64,000 nt of DNA, taken from the NCBI GenBank assembly GCA_025345505.1, contig JANVCC010000030.1, positions 1,180,054 through 1,244,053 on the forward strand, written 5' to 3'. The position numbers and the translations under genes were made by a program. Numbering within the stretch: position 1 is the first letter of the stretch; the number at the start of each line of letters is the position of its first letter. The notes beneath the pieces were generated by a model. That model did not search any database, was not told where the DNA came from, and worked only from the letters and a program-made list of their open reading frames with translations. The stretch is from Todiramphus chloris collaris. Taxonomy: Eukaryota; Chordata; Aves; Coraciiformes; Alcedinidae. Shown here one piece after another: positions 22,704-33,799 of the stretch.

Positions 22704-24247
22704 AATGTTTTCACATAGATACATGCTACACATTTTTACTAACACAATGGCTGTTTTGTTATGCTGAATAGGTTTTCCTTCTCTTCATCTTGCATTTGGG
22801 AATGTGGCTAAACCTTAGAACAAAGGGTACAATAAAAGACAGGTGTAGCACTTTCACTAGATGAACAGGGAGCTTTTGAAGTGCTCTCCTGAAGTCAGCA
22901 AACAAAAACTAGGCAGCAAAGAGAACTGCCTATTTTAGTGTGCTGCTGATATGAGACTAGACCCAAATGAAATATTATTCCTTTTAGTCACTGGTCCTGC
23001 TCCTGAGTGATGAAAGGGATCTGATGACTTCCTCCTGAGTCAGAGCTTTCATTGCCCCTGAGAAAGGGATGCATTGGTTATATAAATGGCAATTAATTGA
23101 AGTACCTCAGAGCCTGGGAAACTCCAGAGCAGAGGAACACAAGCCTTTGTAGGTGGTACACAGAAGCTATCAATCAGGAAAAGTGTAACTTTTTTTTTTT
23201 TCCTTCTAAGCAGCAATTGTTCCTGCTGATATATTTATTTCTGAAATCCTACATCCAGCCCCCAGAGGCTCAAAGATGATATGCAATATCATTACAAAAC
23301 CAAACTCTCACATTTGAAATGCATAGAAAATAATGAGGAAACCCTCATCAAACTAGAGCAACTACTCTTGCTATTTTGCCTGAAACTGCCTCTATATCCC
23401 AGATGATAGCTCTTCCCCACGCTCATCTTCTAAAGATGTAAGACCTACTTTAGAGAATGACATTTCTGAGTATGGAGGGCAGAGCTATGAGAAGCCCTCG
23501 GGATATTGGAGTGGCTTCAGATTCCTCTCACTAGCGAGTTTGTTCAGCCGTGCTTTATCTACAGTCTATACGATTAATTAATGTGTGATAGATTAGTAAC
23601 TCCCAAATAGGAAATCATGTTTTAGCCACAGGCTATAGCAGAAGTGCACAGGGTCTTATTTTGACATTGCTTGTGATGATAAATGTTGAAAGTGACTCTG
23701 CTGAGTCTATCAGGCTGGCAAAGCCAACGCAAGGAAGATCAGAGGGCACAGCAGCTAGCAAAGCCACCCATCAACCTCATATCTGAGACAGCCACTGCTA
23801 ATATACAGACACACAGGCGTATACTGTACTTGGTCTCAATACTTTTGTTTAATGGGATGAAAAATAATAAGCAGCTAGAGAAAAGCGTAGCTAAAGAGCA
23901 GTGCAGCAGCCTGTCTAGTGATATTCTGTAGTCATTGCTTCTTCAGCTTTGTTTTCTTCATCCTTGCTGAACTCTCTCTTGAGCACAGCTTTTGTCTGGC
24001 GGCATTGGTGCCAGCCTCTGCTGTATAAAGGTGTGTCAGGGTAATGCATCTCTATAGCTCTGTGCCATGCAGCACTGGAGCTGCTGGATGGCTGTGGGGC
24101 AGGAGCAGCCCTCGCTCTTACTCCATGTTCCTACAGTGCTAGGTACAGCTGGGGCAGTGGGGAACATAGCTGCCACTTCTCTACAGACTTTCACACAAAG
24201 CAGGCGGCCCTTCCTGGTTCTTAAAAGTGGAAAAGATGTTAATTTGC
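22704..24247. other. Unannotated unique sequence
   Basis: Nothing recognised between the CR1 copy and the solo LTR except a T run at 23190-23201. The five bases TTTGC at 24243-24247 are the left target duplication of the LTR. Confidence 0.45.
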
Positions 24248-24833
24248 TGTCCTTGTTTTGGCTGGGATAGAGTTAATTTTCTTCCTAGTAGTTAGCATAG
24301 TGTTATATTATGTATTTAGTACGAGAATAGTGTTGGTAACACATTGGTGGGTTCAATTGTTGGTAAAAGTAAGTCAAGGAGTTTTCAGCTTCTTGTGCCC
24401 TTCCAGCAAGAAGGCTAGAGGGACACAAAAAGATGGGAAGGGACACAGCCAGGACAGCTGACCCAAACTGGCCAAAGGTGTACTTCATACCATAGTGCAT
24501 TGTTCCCAGTATACAAACTGATGGAGTTGGCCAGGAGGATCGATTGCTGCTCGGGGACTAGTTGAGCTTCAGTCAGTAGGTGATGAGCAATTGCACTGTT
24601 CATCGCTTGTCTTTCTTGGGTTTTATTTCTCTCTCTTTTTGTTATCTTCCTTTACAATACAATTATTATTACTATTGTTATCTTTAATTTCCTTTATTAA
24701 ACTGTTCTTATATCATCCCACAAATTTTACTTCTTTTTCAGTTCTCCTCCCCATCTCACCAGGGGGTTGGGAGGAGTAAGCATGAGGCTTCATGGTACTT
24801 AGTTGCCAGCTGGGGTTAAACCACAATATTTGC
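24243..24833. other. Solo LTR with its 5-bp target-site duplication
   Basis: TTTGC at 24243-24247 is repeated exactly at 24829-24833, directly flanking the LTR. A 5-bp duplication fits ERVL-like (class III) integration. Intact duplications around a single LTR indicate that the provirus was lost by recombination between its two LTRs at this site. Confidence 0.8.
24248..24828 (+). mobile_element. Solo LTR of ERVL type, near full length (581 bp)
   Basis: The LTR begins TGTCCTTGTTTTGGCTGGG and ends GGGGTTAAACCACAATA; the usual terminal CA is altered to TA. U3 has the 'ggacagctgacccaaactgg' block and a TATA-like TATACAAA at 24520-24527. 'ggatcgattgctgctcggggact' and 'tgagcaattgcactgttcatc' follow in the presumed R/U5 part. 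A polyadenylation signal ATTAAA lies at 24696-24701 after an (ATT)n-rich pyrimidine stretch. The element is therefore oriented + and is closely related to 319-702, which lacks about 200 bp. No gag, pol or env remnant and no primer-binding site lies next to it. Such LTRs can carry promoter activity, but nothing here shows current use. Confidence 0.85.
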
Positions 24834-26627
24834 AAAAACCAGTTTAAAAATTAGTAGAAAAATAGAAGCTAGTGATAGTTACCTCTTAAAGCTCATCTGT
24901 CCAGGTCATTAAACAGGACAATTTATACTGAGGACAGGAGAAGCTCAGCTGCTTTATGGAAGCAGAATTGCCATACTAAAAGAAGGAGCTGTGCTTGTTG
25001 AATATAAATATGTGTTTTGTTTAAAATCTTGGGAAAATGCAACCCTAATTGCAAATCCATACACTATTAGTATCCTATAAACATAAAGGAATTGTGGGTG
25101 AGCAGTCCTTTGAGACACATCTTTAAATGCTATAGTTAACCCAGTTTCTCAGAACAAAATAGATTTGTATCAAATCTGAAGGTTGGAGCAGATCACAACA
25201 TGGGGGTTTTTTTCTGGTAAGGTTTTTAATAAAAGGTCAGACTGCGTCAATATGGTGGCTAAGGCCTGCAGCACAGTCAGTCTGTAGCTTTGTCTTCCTC
25301 GGTAAAATCTCAACACGTTTGGATTTCTGCACACCCAATCTTGAAACTGTATCTCTACCAGACAGTGGAAACCCATTGATTTCAGTGAGCTACCAACAGT
25401 GCGTGTGTGGCTTTGTTGTATTTGTCTTTGTGTCAGCGAATTGCCCTCAGAATTTATAGGAGTTCTTTTATCAGCAAAAGCCCCACACATTTGTATGTTG
25501 GTTTTTTCCATCTGTCTAGAGCTCACCTTGTTAACCAGTGCACCTCACTGGTTTTAGCTGGCTGCAGTAACATTGCTGAACTCAGTGACTTGATATTTTG
25601 CTGACAGACCAACCTGCTTGGTTATTGTCTTCCACACATACGCTGCAGTTTGTGCTTATTTACGGTATCTGACGTGACTGCGTTTCACTGTACTTGGATC
25701 ATAGGTTCTTCTCTTCCATTTACTTTTGTCACTTTTTCCTCTTTATGATTTTTTAAAGCCATCTACACAGAATCTCTCTCCATCCACCTCTGAACATGAA
25801 AGGGCTCTCAGCTGAATAGCTCATATTTAAGGCTCACTTTCCATAAAAGTTCCTCAGGATTCTTTGGCAGCCAGTGCAGTCAAAAAACAATTATGCCAAC
25901 AAACCTGTTTTGAGAATTGCCGTAGATATTTGCATTCTGTCTCAGTTTCTGACAGAGACTTCCCTTCTAAGGATGGAAAATTGCTCAGTTCTTATCTATC
26001 TCAATTCTCCAGCTCTAAGGTGGGAATAATAACATTTCCTTTCCCCAGTGCTTTCTCCATATATTTAGATTAAAAGCACGAAAGGGGCAATGACTGCTTG
26101 ATTATGTTCTAAGGTAGCTGCTAACACGTGGGTTTGCTTATCTTGGTTATTATTAATATACATAAAAATAATGCTTTCTGATGCAAAGGAAAGTGAGCTT
26201 AAAGTTTGAACCACCATTGATTTTCAGTGTTTTCCAAAGTCTAATGAGGACAGTTCTTCCTACATAGTGTATGTATCATTGTGCCACTTTGCTGTGTCAT
26301 GTTAATACCGGTGTTAAGTCACTTTGTGTGTCAGGCATGTCCTCAGAGTTTTTCCTAGGCTGCTCCTGGCTATGGTGTAGTGCTGTGTAGCCCTCAAGCC
26401 TGTAAATGAAGATGACCTTTCTGTTTTGTCAGCACATCTTAAAAATATTTTTTTATGGCTATTTAGAAAGAGGGTTTCATTGTAACTTACAGTTATTGTT
26501 GCAGAATAGGCCACTATTGTTCCTCAAGAGTATTTACATACTGCTCATGTTTCTGTTTTGCTTTGATATTTGTGCATCCTGAATAGTGAGAACAGCTGCT
26601 TGGGAGACTATGTTTTGCCTTGGCAGG

Positions 26628-26666
26628 AAAAAAAAAAAAAAAAAAAAGAGGAAAAAAGAGGAAAAA
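26628..26666. repeat. Poly(A) run followed by purine tract
   Basis: Twenty A's followed by two 'gaggaaaaa' type units. The plus strand is purine-only for almost 40 bases. No retroposed gene or LINE body lies upstream, so this is not evidence for a processed pseudogene. Confidence 0.85.
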
Positions 26667-28193
26667 GACTGAACTCTTGGTTTAGAAAAAACCCAAAACT
26701 TCATCAGCATGTTCTCTGAAAAAAAATTCAATTTTTACATTCCAAAAAGTTATTGGTCATCTGAAATTGAATCCTTTCCAACTTAAGCATGATTTTTATT
26801 TTTTTTTTTAATAGAAACATCTGCTTTGATAAAAAAAAGTCATTTTCCTTCAGAAAGACAGTATGGTCATTTGGGTAACAGTGAGCACATCACACACCTG
26901 ATTGGTGTTGTCATGTATCCACACTACTGTTAATACTGATGGGGTTCTGTGTCGCTTGGAATAGCTCTGTTGCCAAATGTTGTACACAGAGTTCAGGGAA
27001 GTATGAACATCTATTTCTTGGGTAGTTTTCAATACATTTTCATCTCAAGAAATATGTGAGTTGTTGGTCATTTTAGAACTGGGCAGCAAGCCCCTTAACC
27101 CAAGATTCATGCTTTTAGTTTCTGTATTATTGGGAGGAGAATGTTTGTGTCTGAAGCAGTTCAGATGAGTACTAAATTCTCCTCTGGTTTTGGAAGTGTG
27201 ACTAGTGGCCACTTAATCTCCTTGATTCCTGTTAACCATCTGCAGTATATCTAATTTGCTGGGTTTCTAAGATACTTGCTTTGTTTTTAACAAGCTTTGG
27301 GCTATAGGTTAACTGATGTCTTTATAGAGTATCTGACTACAGTCTGCTGAGCTGAAATTTGTGGCTCAGGTGTGTCTTCTGTCTTCATATCATAAGCAAT
27401 TCACCATTTTTATGATTTTACCCCTACCTTGACCCTGGGGGAAAAAAAAAATGGTCTGTAGATCACCTTGCAGTCTGAGCCCTGTGCCTGGCAAGGTACT
27501 TTCCCTGCTAATTACCAGAGCTGTTAATTCTGTTGTCAGGTTTGACAGTTGAGAGATAGTGCCCATAAATATCCATTACCTACCAGTAGAGTGAAGAGTT
27601 AAGAGCAGGACTGTAAAAGGCTTAGAAATGATTTTGAAAGGGTTTCTGCTTTTCTCACTGTAAGACTGCAGGATTTCAGCAATATTCTGTTTTCAAAGGA
27701 GAGATCAGCTCCTATTTACTGAATACCCTGCAGGGAGAGTGACCTGTGTGGTGAGGGGCTCGCTGAAGTTTTGACAGGTTATTTACTGAGATATTACTTC
27801 AGAAACGCTGCACAGTAACTTAGAACAGATGTATGGTAACAACCCAGCAGCTCTCTGCAAATGAGTAGCTGCATGGCTATCTTGCAGCAATGCTACCACT
27901 TATCTTGTGGTAACATGACAAATAATTTTAGCCAGCCCTGTAAGTGGTGAATTTAATTCAGGGCTAAATTGTGCCAGGCATTAAATTCTAGATTTGACTA
28001 AAATACCTTTGCCTCTGCAGATTGTTTGGCAGAAATGTGAACGTCTACCTTGGTATCCAGATATGCTGCAGTATTTTGTGCTAGGAATCAGTGGCATGAA
28101 CAAGGTCGTCTTCTATTGCTGTGGTCTCTGTTGTCATATTGTAAGCCCCTTCCCTTCTCATGGTTTCTAAATCTGCTATCAACTCGTTCTATA

Positions 28194-28210
28194 CATATAT
28201 ATATATATAT
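28194..28210. repeat. (AT)n microsatellite
   Basis: Eight or so AT dinucleotide units. Confidence 0.85.
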
Positions 28211-28486
28211 TTTCTAAATCTGGTATACAACTTATGCATGGAAAGACATAATGACACAATAGGATTAAGTAGAACTACTCACCTGTGTGTCATAAGCATT
28301 GATCTGTTAAAGAAAAAGGAAATGCTCTTGTAACTTAGAGCACCGGCCTTTTAGAAGAGGTAAAGAAGTTTGTAGCCACAGTTTGCCTGAGGACAGTACT
28401 GAAACTCCTGTCACTGGAGGGTTTTGGAAATACTCAATAGCATCTCTGTTCTTCTTTTATAAGAAAATAGAAAAGCATTGACATAT

Positions 28487-29285
28487 TGTCATAGTTTAGG
28501 GTCAGGGTGTCCCCTTAAGACCTATAACAGCTGCTCTCTGTTAACCCCCTCATTCCCAAAATGAGAAGAGAAAGGGAATAAGGGAGAGAGACTGAGCAAT
28601 TAGAAAAGGAAACTAGAAGAGCTTTAATGAAAATGCAATTAATAATAATAAAAATGGAATATATACAAATATATCAAAACCAGTACAGAACCCAACCCCC
28701 GATGGTAATTCCATCACTGTCACCACTGATATTGTGGAGCAGGAACGGGGAGAGTTCCAGACTGGGCCCTGCAGCAGACCTGATCTGTGTTCAGGAGCTG
28801 GATTCTGGTAACGGGTTCAGGAACACACAGACTGGGATCAAAGGTGGAGCAGTCAGAGTCCTCCTTGGGTGCTCAGAGGAAGTAACTAAAAGAGGACCTG
28901 AGCCAAGCCAAGCAAAGCTGGCTTTGAGGTCCAAGAGGGGAGAAGAGCCACAGACCCTTTGGCTCCCTCAGCTCTATGCCGAATATGCCGCCTATGGGCT
29001 GGAATCCCTCGTTGGTCAGTTTGGGGTCACCTGCCCTGTCCGCTCCTCCCTGCAGGTGCAGCCTTTCACTTTCTGCACCCCCCAATGTGGTGCACGAGAT
29101 CCAGCAGTGGCCTTGGTCTGCTCACCAACCCTTGGCAGTAACTCTAACCATGGGCTGTTATCACTGCTAGCAGCAGACACTGTCTCTGAGAACAGGCTGC
29201 TGACTTCAGACAGGGCAGTTGGTTAAAAGAATTGAGCTGAGAAGTAAAATCACTGAACAGAATTAGTTCTGTTCAAACCAGGACA
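28487..29285 (-). mobile_element. Solo LTR, about 800 bp, minus strand, ERVL-like termini
   Basis: On the minus strand the element starts TGTCCTGGTTTGAACAG and ends CCTGACCCTAAACTATGACA. These are the TGTC.TGGTTT / AAAC.A.GACA-type ends shared by avian ERVL-like LTRs. Orientation is set by a polyadenylation signal ATTAAA (minus strand, 28628-28623) after a T-rich (ATT)n stretch, with the pyrimidine-rich segment beyond it as in the LTR at 24248. The interior is otherwise unrelated to that LTR, so it is a different family. A perfect 9-bp inverted repeat lies just inside the U3 end (29254-29275). Flanks CATAT (left) and CCCAT or CATAC (right) are at best an imperfect 5-bp duplication. A 199-codon plus-strand frame (28627-29226) falls wholly inside the LTR and is antisense to it. 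I regard it as incidental. Confidence 0.72.
29254..29275. repeat. Hairpin inverted repeat near U3 end of the LTR
   Basis: TGAACAGAA and TTCTGTTCA are exact 9-bp arms around a 4-base TTAG loop, starting 11 bases inside the LTR end. It resembles a nuclear-receptor inverted repeat, but the half-site spacing does not fit the 3-base spacing of a glucocorticoid-type element. Confidence 0.8.
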
Positions 29286-32200
29286 CCCATACATAGGTGC
29301 ATTCCTTACAAGTGGTCTGTGTTGGGAAGCTGTGGATTTTTGAGCTGCCAAAACTCAGCTTTGAATGTGCTTTTTATAAGTCCAAGGACATGTATTGGTT
29401 CCCCAGTTCTTCAAGAAGTTGGTTACTCCCTTCTGTTCTAAACACATTACAATTTACAGACGTGGAGGCTGCAGTTCAGCTCCCACATCAACGCAGGAAT
29501 GCATCAAAGTCTTTCTGATTGTATTTAGATTTTATTTTTTTTTAACAAATTACTTCTTTTGCTGCCTCTCCAGCATATAAATCTTTGAAGTTAAAAGTCT
29601 TCTCAAGCACAATTAGTGAGCTTGCTTCAAGCGTAGTGCTGATCTGGCTCTTGATTATCAAAAAGCCTCTGAAAAGCTTAATTTATCCCTCCTAAAGAAT
29701 CTAGACATCTTCAAATAGATTAAAGTATATTAACTATTTATTTACTTTTTGCGTACAGAAAAAGTGGAGATGATTTGTATTTTACAGAAGCCAATGACTT
29801 TTAGTACTTATCTGGGAGGTTTAAAACATTTTGTTGGTGCCTGGTTCCACTTCTCTGGGTCAGGTGTTTTCTCCACAAGTAATTTTCTACTGATAACTTG
29901 TTATTCTCTGAGCTTCTTCCCATAGCTTTCAGTAGGCAGCACACTGGTAATGGAACAGAGACATGCAAGCAAGAAAATGTTGAAAATCTTGTCAGTAGGG
30001 CTGGAGCCTGATTTTTTCAGCTTTCTGCAAGCAAATGGACCATCCTGTCCACATAAGACAAGTATCTATGGTTGAAAATATTCCACTTTTGTTTGATTAC
30101 TTTTGTTTTTATGAGGCTGGATGGGATTATTAAGGAAAAACATAGTCTCTGCCCTTCAAAATAGGAATGTAACTTTTTTTGTAATTTTTTTTTTTTTTCC
30201 TCCAGTTTTCTTTAGCATCCTCAGCTAACCTCTGCCCTGAGGAGTCTCTGTGGCCACTGCTGACTATCACTGCTCTCTGCTTTTGCTTCTTCCTCACTTT
30301 CAGTATCTTGCCTAACTCTAGGAGTTACTTCTCTGGGGAGGGGAATGTCTCTTGCTCTTCAAAACAGCGTCTCCTCTGAGGCTTGAAGGAGCTACTGTAA
30401 TTGAAAATAGTACTATTGTGTGGATGTCCTCAAACCTGCAAGGGTTCTTTTCATCGTCTTTTCCTGAAAAATGCAAAGCTTGATATTTTTTCCCCCAGTG
30501 ATATTCCACTTTGAAGATGTATTTATCTGCATATTGATTGAAAAGGAGAGCACAATATCTCACAATCAAGCTACTCTGAACAACAAAGCTCCTGTGAACC
30601 ACTTGGAGCTAAACCCATGGTGTTTTTTCTTAACCTTGCCACAGAGGATGAGGAGAGACTAGGAAGCCTGTTATGCTCCTTCTGCTGCCTCTGGGCATAA
30701 CTGTATTTGCTTTAGCTGTCATATTATCTTTGTGAAACAGAGATACTACAGATTTTTCTCTCTCTTTTTTTTTTTTTTTTTAATTTAAGGTTGTTCATGT
30801 ATTTGTCTTCTATCTCCCTGCTGATAACTGGGATAACAAAGTCAGCCAGTATTGTCTCTCTCAGTATATACTTTAATACATTGGACCCACATGTCATATT
30901 CTTGGCATCACAGCCGGTGTGTTTTAACAAGACTACTTTGGAAATGAGATAATGACACATATGGGGGATTTGCATAGATACAGTGGACTTACACCACTGG
31001 CATGGCCTGGGAGCTTTAGGAACATGGAGTGTAGCTCTGTAGCCTACTGCTTGAAATGTACATCACAGCAAGGCTGGACCTATTTAAAAATCACCAGAGG
31101 TCTTGCTAGTTAACTTCCCTTTCATGTAATAGAAAAAAAGGTTGAATGAGTCATGTGAAGCCAGCCATGAGATTAATATAGACAAAGATGTCATATCCTC
31201 ATGCATGCAGCTGTGAATGGCATATCTACTTTGCCATCTGCAGATTAAATGGACATAGTGTCTCAGTGGCTGCTGCAGGGCTTGGTATAACTCAGTTATC
31301 ATGAGGCAGATTTCCTGTTGCCTAATACCCAAACACAATAGTTGTTTAGCATCAGACTTCGGTTTCTGGAGTGGTTTCAAAATCCACCAGCTACAATATG
31401 TAGTTTTACAACACCACCACCGTTAACTAATTGCACTCACTTGCAGAATTATGAAACCCGAGAGGATAATTTGGTGTATCATGAGTATATCTTTGTAAAT
31501 TTTTCATAGGCCATTTATATTTTAGCTGATACTTAAAATGAGAATATTTTCCCGTAGATCTGTTTGCTCTAATTTCTTTCCTCCTGGTAATTTGGGGCTT
31601 TCTTTTCTAACAATTAGAAAAACAACATTCTGTTTAATTACAATATTTACAAAAACAGCTTTTTTTTCCATATTGCAAGTTGTAATAAGTTTTATGACAG
31701 TTAATCTCTATATTTGCAAAGACACATCTGCACTGACCTTTAATCATTCCATTTGCAAATTGGATGGTTGAATGTGAGTGCTCAATTTAAAAAAAAACAT
31801 TTAAGGACATACTATGTTAACCACGCAATTAGTCTTGATAGGAAAATACTGTAACTCCCTCAAACCATTCTGGTATTCTGGTCATGGCTGACAGCACTGA
31901 GCAAGTTTATCTAGAATCTTCATCAAAACATATTTGTGAGTTCATTCCAAAAGGCCAAAGCTGAGAGAAAATCTTCACTTTTCATACTGAAATCTTTGAT
32001 GCAGTCACGTAATTCCCATTTACTTCAGTGAGTCACCCATGTGCACAGAGATGAGAATTCTCCCTTGTTAGGGCTTTAAAGATTTTCATGGGATTTTGCT
32101 TCCTTGAATATTTTATTTTCAGCTTTGTTATGGTAAGATGATTTTTCTGACATTTTGCTGATCACAAAGCAGCTGGCCCCATAAAATATAAAGCGCACAC

Positions 32201-33606
32201 ACAAAGAAACAAATGACTGGGTGTCTAGGGGAAAATGTGAGTTCTGTGTCTGAGCTGCAACAGATTGTCATCATTAAAACAAAGCATCAGCAAATGCTGG
32301 AGTGATGAACATTAAAGAGTGGAAGCATTTTCTCAGGTTGGAAGACAAAAGAAAGGTGGTACTTTAAGCCATTGTTCATTATCTCTGATCATTTTTTAAA
32401 TTCTAAAATAATTGGTGTTAAATACAAAGAAGATAACGCATAGAAATGCTGTAAGGTGCACTTGATTTGACTGTACAAATAACAGCATCCTTTATTGCAC
32501 GTCGAAATGTACCACTGCACACATCTGCCAAAACTGGAGCACCATAAAATCCCAAAGTACAGATGCTTGTCCATGTTGGGGGCTCTCTGACAGAGAAGAG
32601 TTGAAATCCAAATTTAAAACTGCAATAGAATCAACCCCAGCCAGCCATTTTCTACTATGATCTCTCTTCCACCTCTGTAGTACATTTAGAGTAGAAGATG
32701 GTCCTTATTTTGCATCCCTGCAGCACCCATTTGCCAGTTCCTACCAGGGTCTTTGATTCTAGGAGACCAGGCAGGTGAGTCATGGAAGGGTGTAGTTAGG
32801 TGATGGAAGGAGATGTGGGAAGGACCTGGCCTCCTTGTTGTACCAGCTCCATCACTGTAGGAAAAGAGGGAGCTCTACCAACTCCCAAAGACTTTTCCTG
32901 TCATAGGAAAAGATATAGTCAAAAGAAATGGTCCATGAAGGGCAAAAACCCCAGCCAATGGTATCAGGTGGGGAACTAGTTCATTCCCTACCCTTCCCCA
33001 AGTTTTTTATTAAATGCTTTCTCTTCTGAGATTTCTGTTTGTTTTCTATTTAATTTCTTTATTTATTTGTTTCTGCTTATCTATATTACATGAGTCATCA
33101 TGATGTTAAAAATCCTTGTTAAGGAAAATGAGTAATCTGCTTGAAGTAACTTACGTGTGCCTGTTCCCTCCACTTATGGTTGTTTTCTTCCTGGTTATTG
33201 GAAATTAAAGGCCAGAAAATGAGTTTGTCCTGGAATTGTCATAGTTTTTTGTTGGGACTTTTATTTTTTTGTTTTGTTTTTTTTTTTTTTTGTATGTGTG
33301 TGGTTTTTGTTTTGTTTGAGATTTTCCCCTTAAAAGCTTTTTAATCAAAAGTTGGAACTGAAACCCAAATGACTTCTGCGCTTTCAAAAGGAATAGGTCA
33401 GCACTCTAGGTTTCTATCAAATGTTACATTGTCAGAAATAAAGCATTGTAACCTCAAGTTGAATAAAAATGTTCTTAGGCAGACAGCATCCTGGCTGCTG
33501 GCCCAGGCAGCTGCATTGTTTCTCCTGGGGACGAGTTTCTGGGCAGTCAGAAGTGATGCAGAGTCTGGAAACCAAGACTTCAGAGCAGAACAATGATGGA
33601 AATGAA
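29286..33606. other. Unannotated unique sequence
   Basis: AT-rich sequence with T runs at 30191-30204 and 30765-30781 and a G/T-rich tract at 33258-33325. No repeat family, RNA gene or exon is recognised. Confidence 0.42.
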
Positions 33607-33799
33607 TGTGCTGTCCTGCGGGGATGATTTCCTTGGACCTTTTTCAGCAACTTTCCTGGACTTGCTTTCATTCCACTCTTCTCCATTCCATTCACTTTTC
33701 TTTCATTATTCTTCCATTCTCCCTTGTCCTTCACCACTCATTTCCCTGTCCTCTCCTGGCTTTCTTCCCTCCACTGTTCTTGTGTCTTTGTCCTTGCAG
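33607..33799 (+). other. Long pyrimidine-rich tract ending in a splice-acceptor-like site
   Basis: About 190 bases are dominated by C and T, with imperfect 'attccattc', 'ttcttccattc' and 'ccctgtcctctcc' phrases. The tract ends in 'tgtgtctttgtccttgcag', a near-ideal 3' splice site, with AG at 33798-33799. The sequence after it stays open in one frame for 57 codons, to 33970. No matching donor site stands out downstream. It may be a genuine acceptor of an unannotated or non-coding transcript, or simply an imperfect pyrimidine repeat. Confidence 0.2.

Larger units (their letters stand above)
24834..28486. other. Unannotated unique sequence
   Basis: No element, RNA gene or credible exon is recognised. 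It contains an A20 run (26628-26647), followed by a purine-only 'gaggaaaaaagaggaaaaag' stretch, and an (AT)n microsatellite (28194-28210). Confidence 0.42.

Noticed and set aside
319-24828. The two similar + strand LTRs as the ends of one provirus
   Set aside because: No ERV internal sequence lies between them, the left copy is internally deleted, and the right copy has its own flanking duplication.
26628-26647. A20 run as the tail of a processed pseudogene
   Set aside because: No coding or LINE sequence precedes it and no flanking duplication was found.
28627-29226. 199-codon plus-strand open frame as a gene
   Set aside because: It lies entirely inside a solo LTR and is antisense to it; no domain is recognised.
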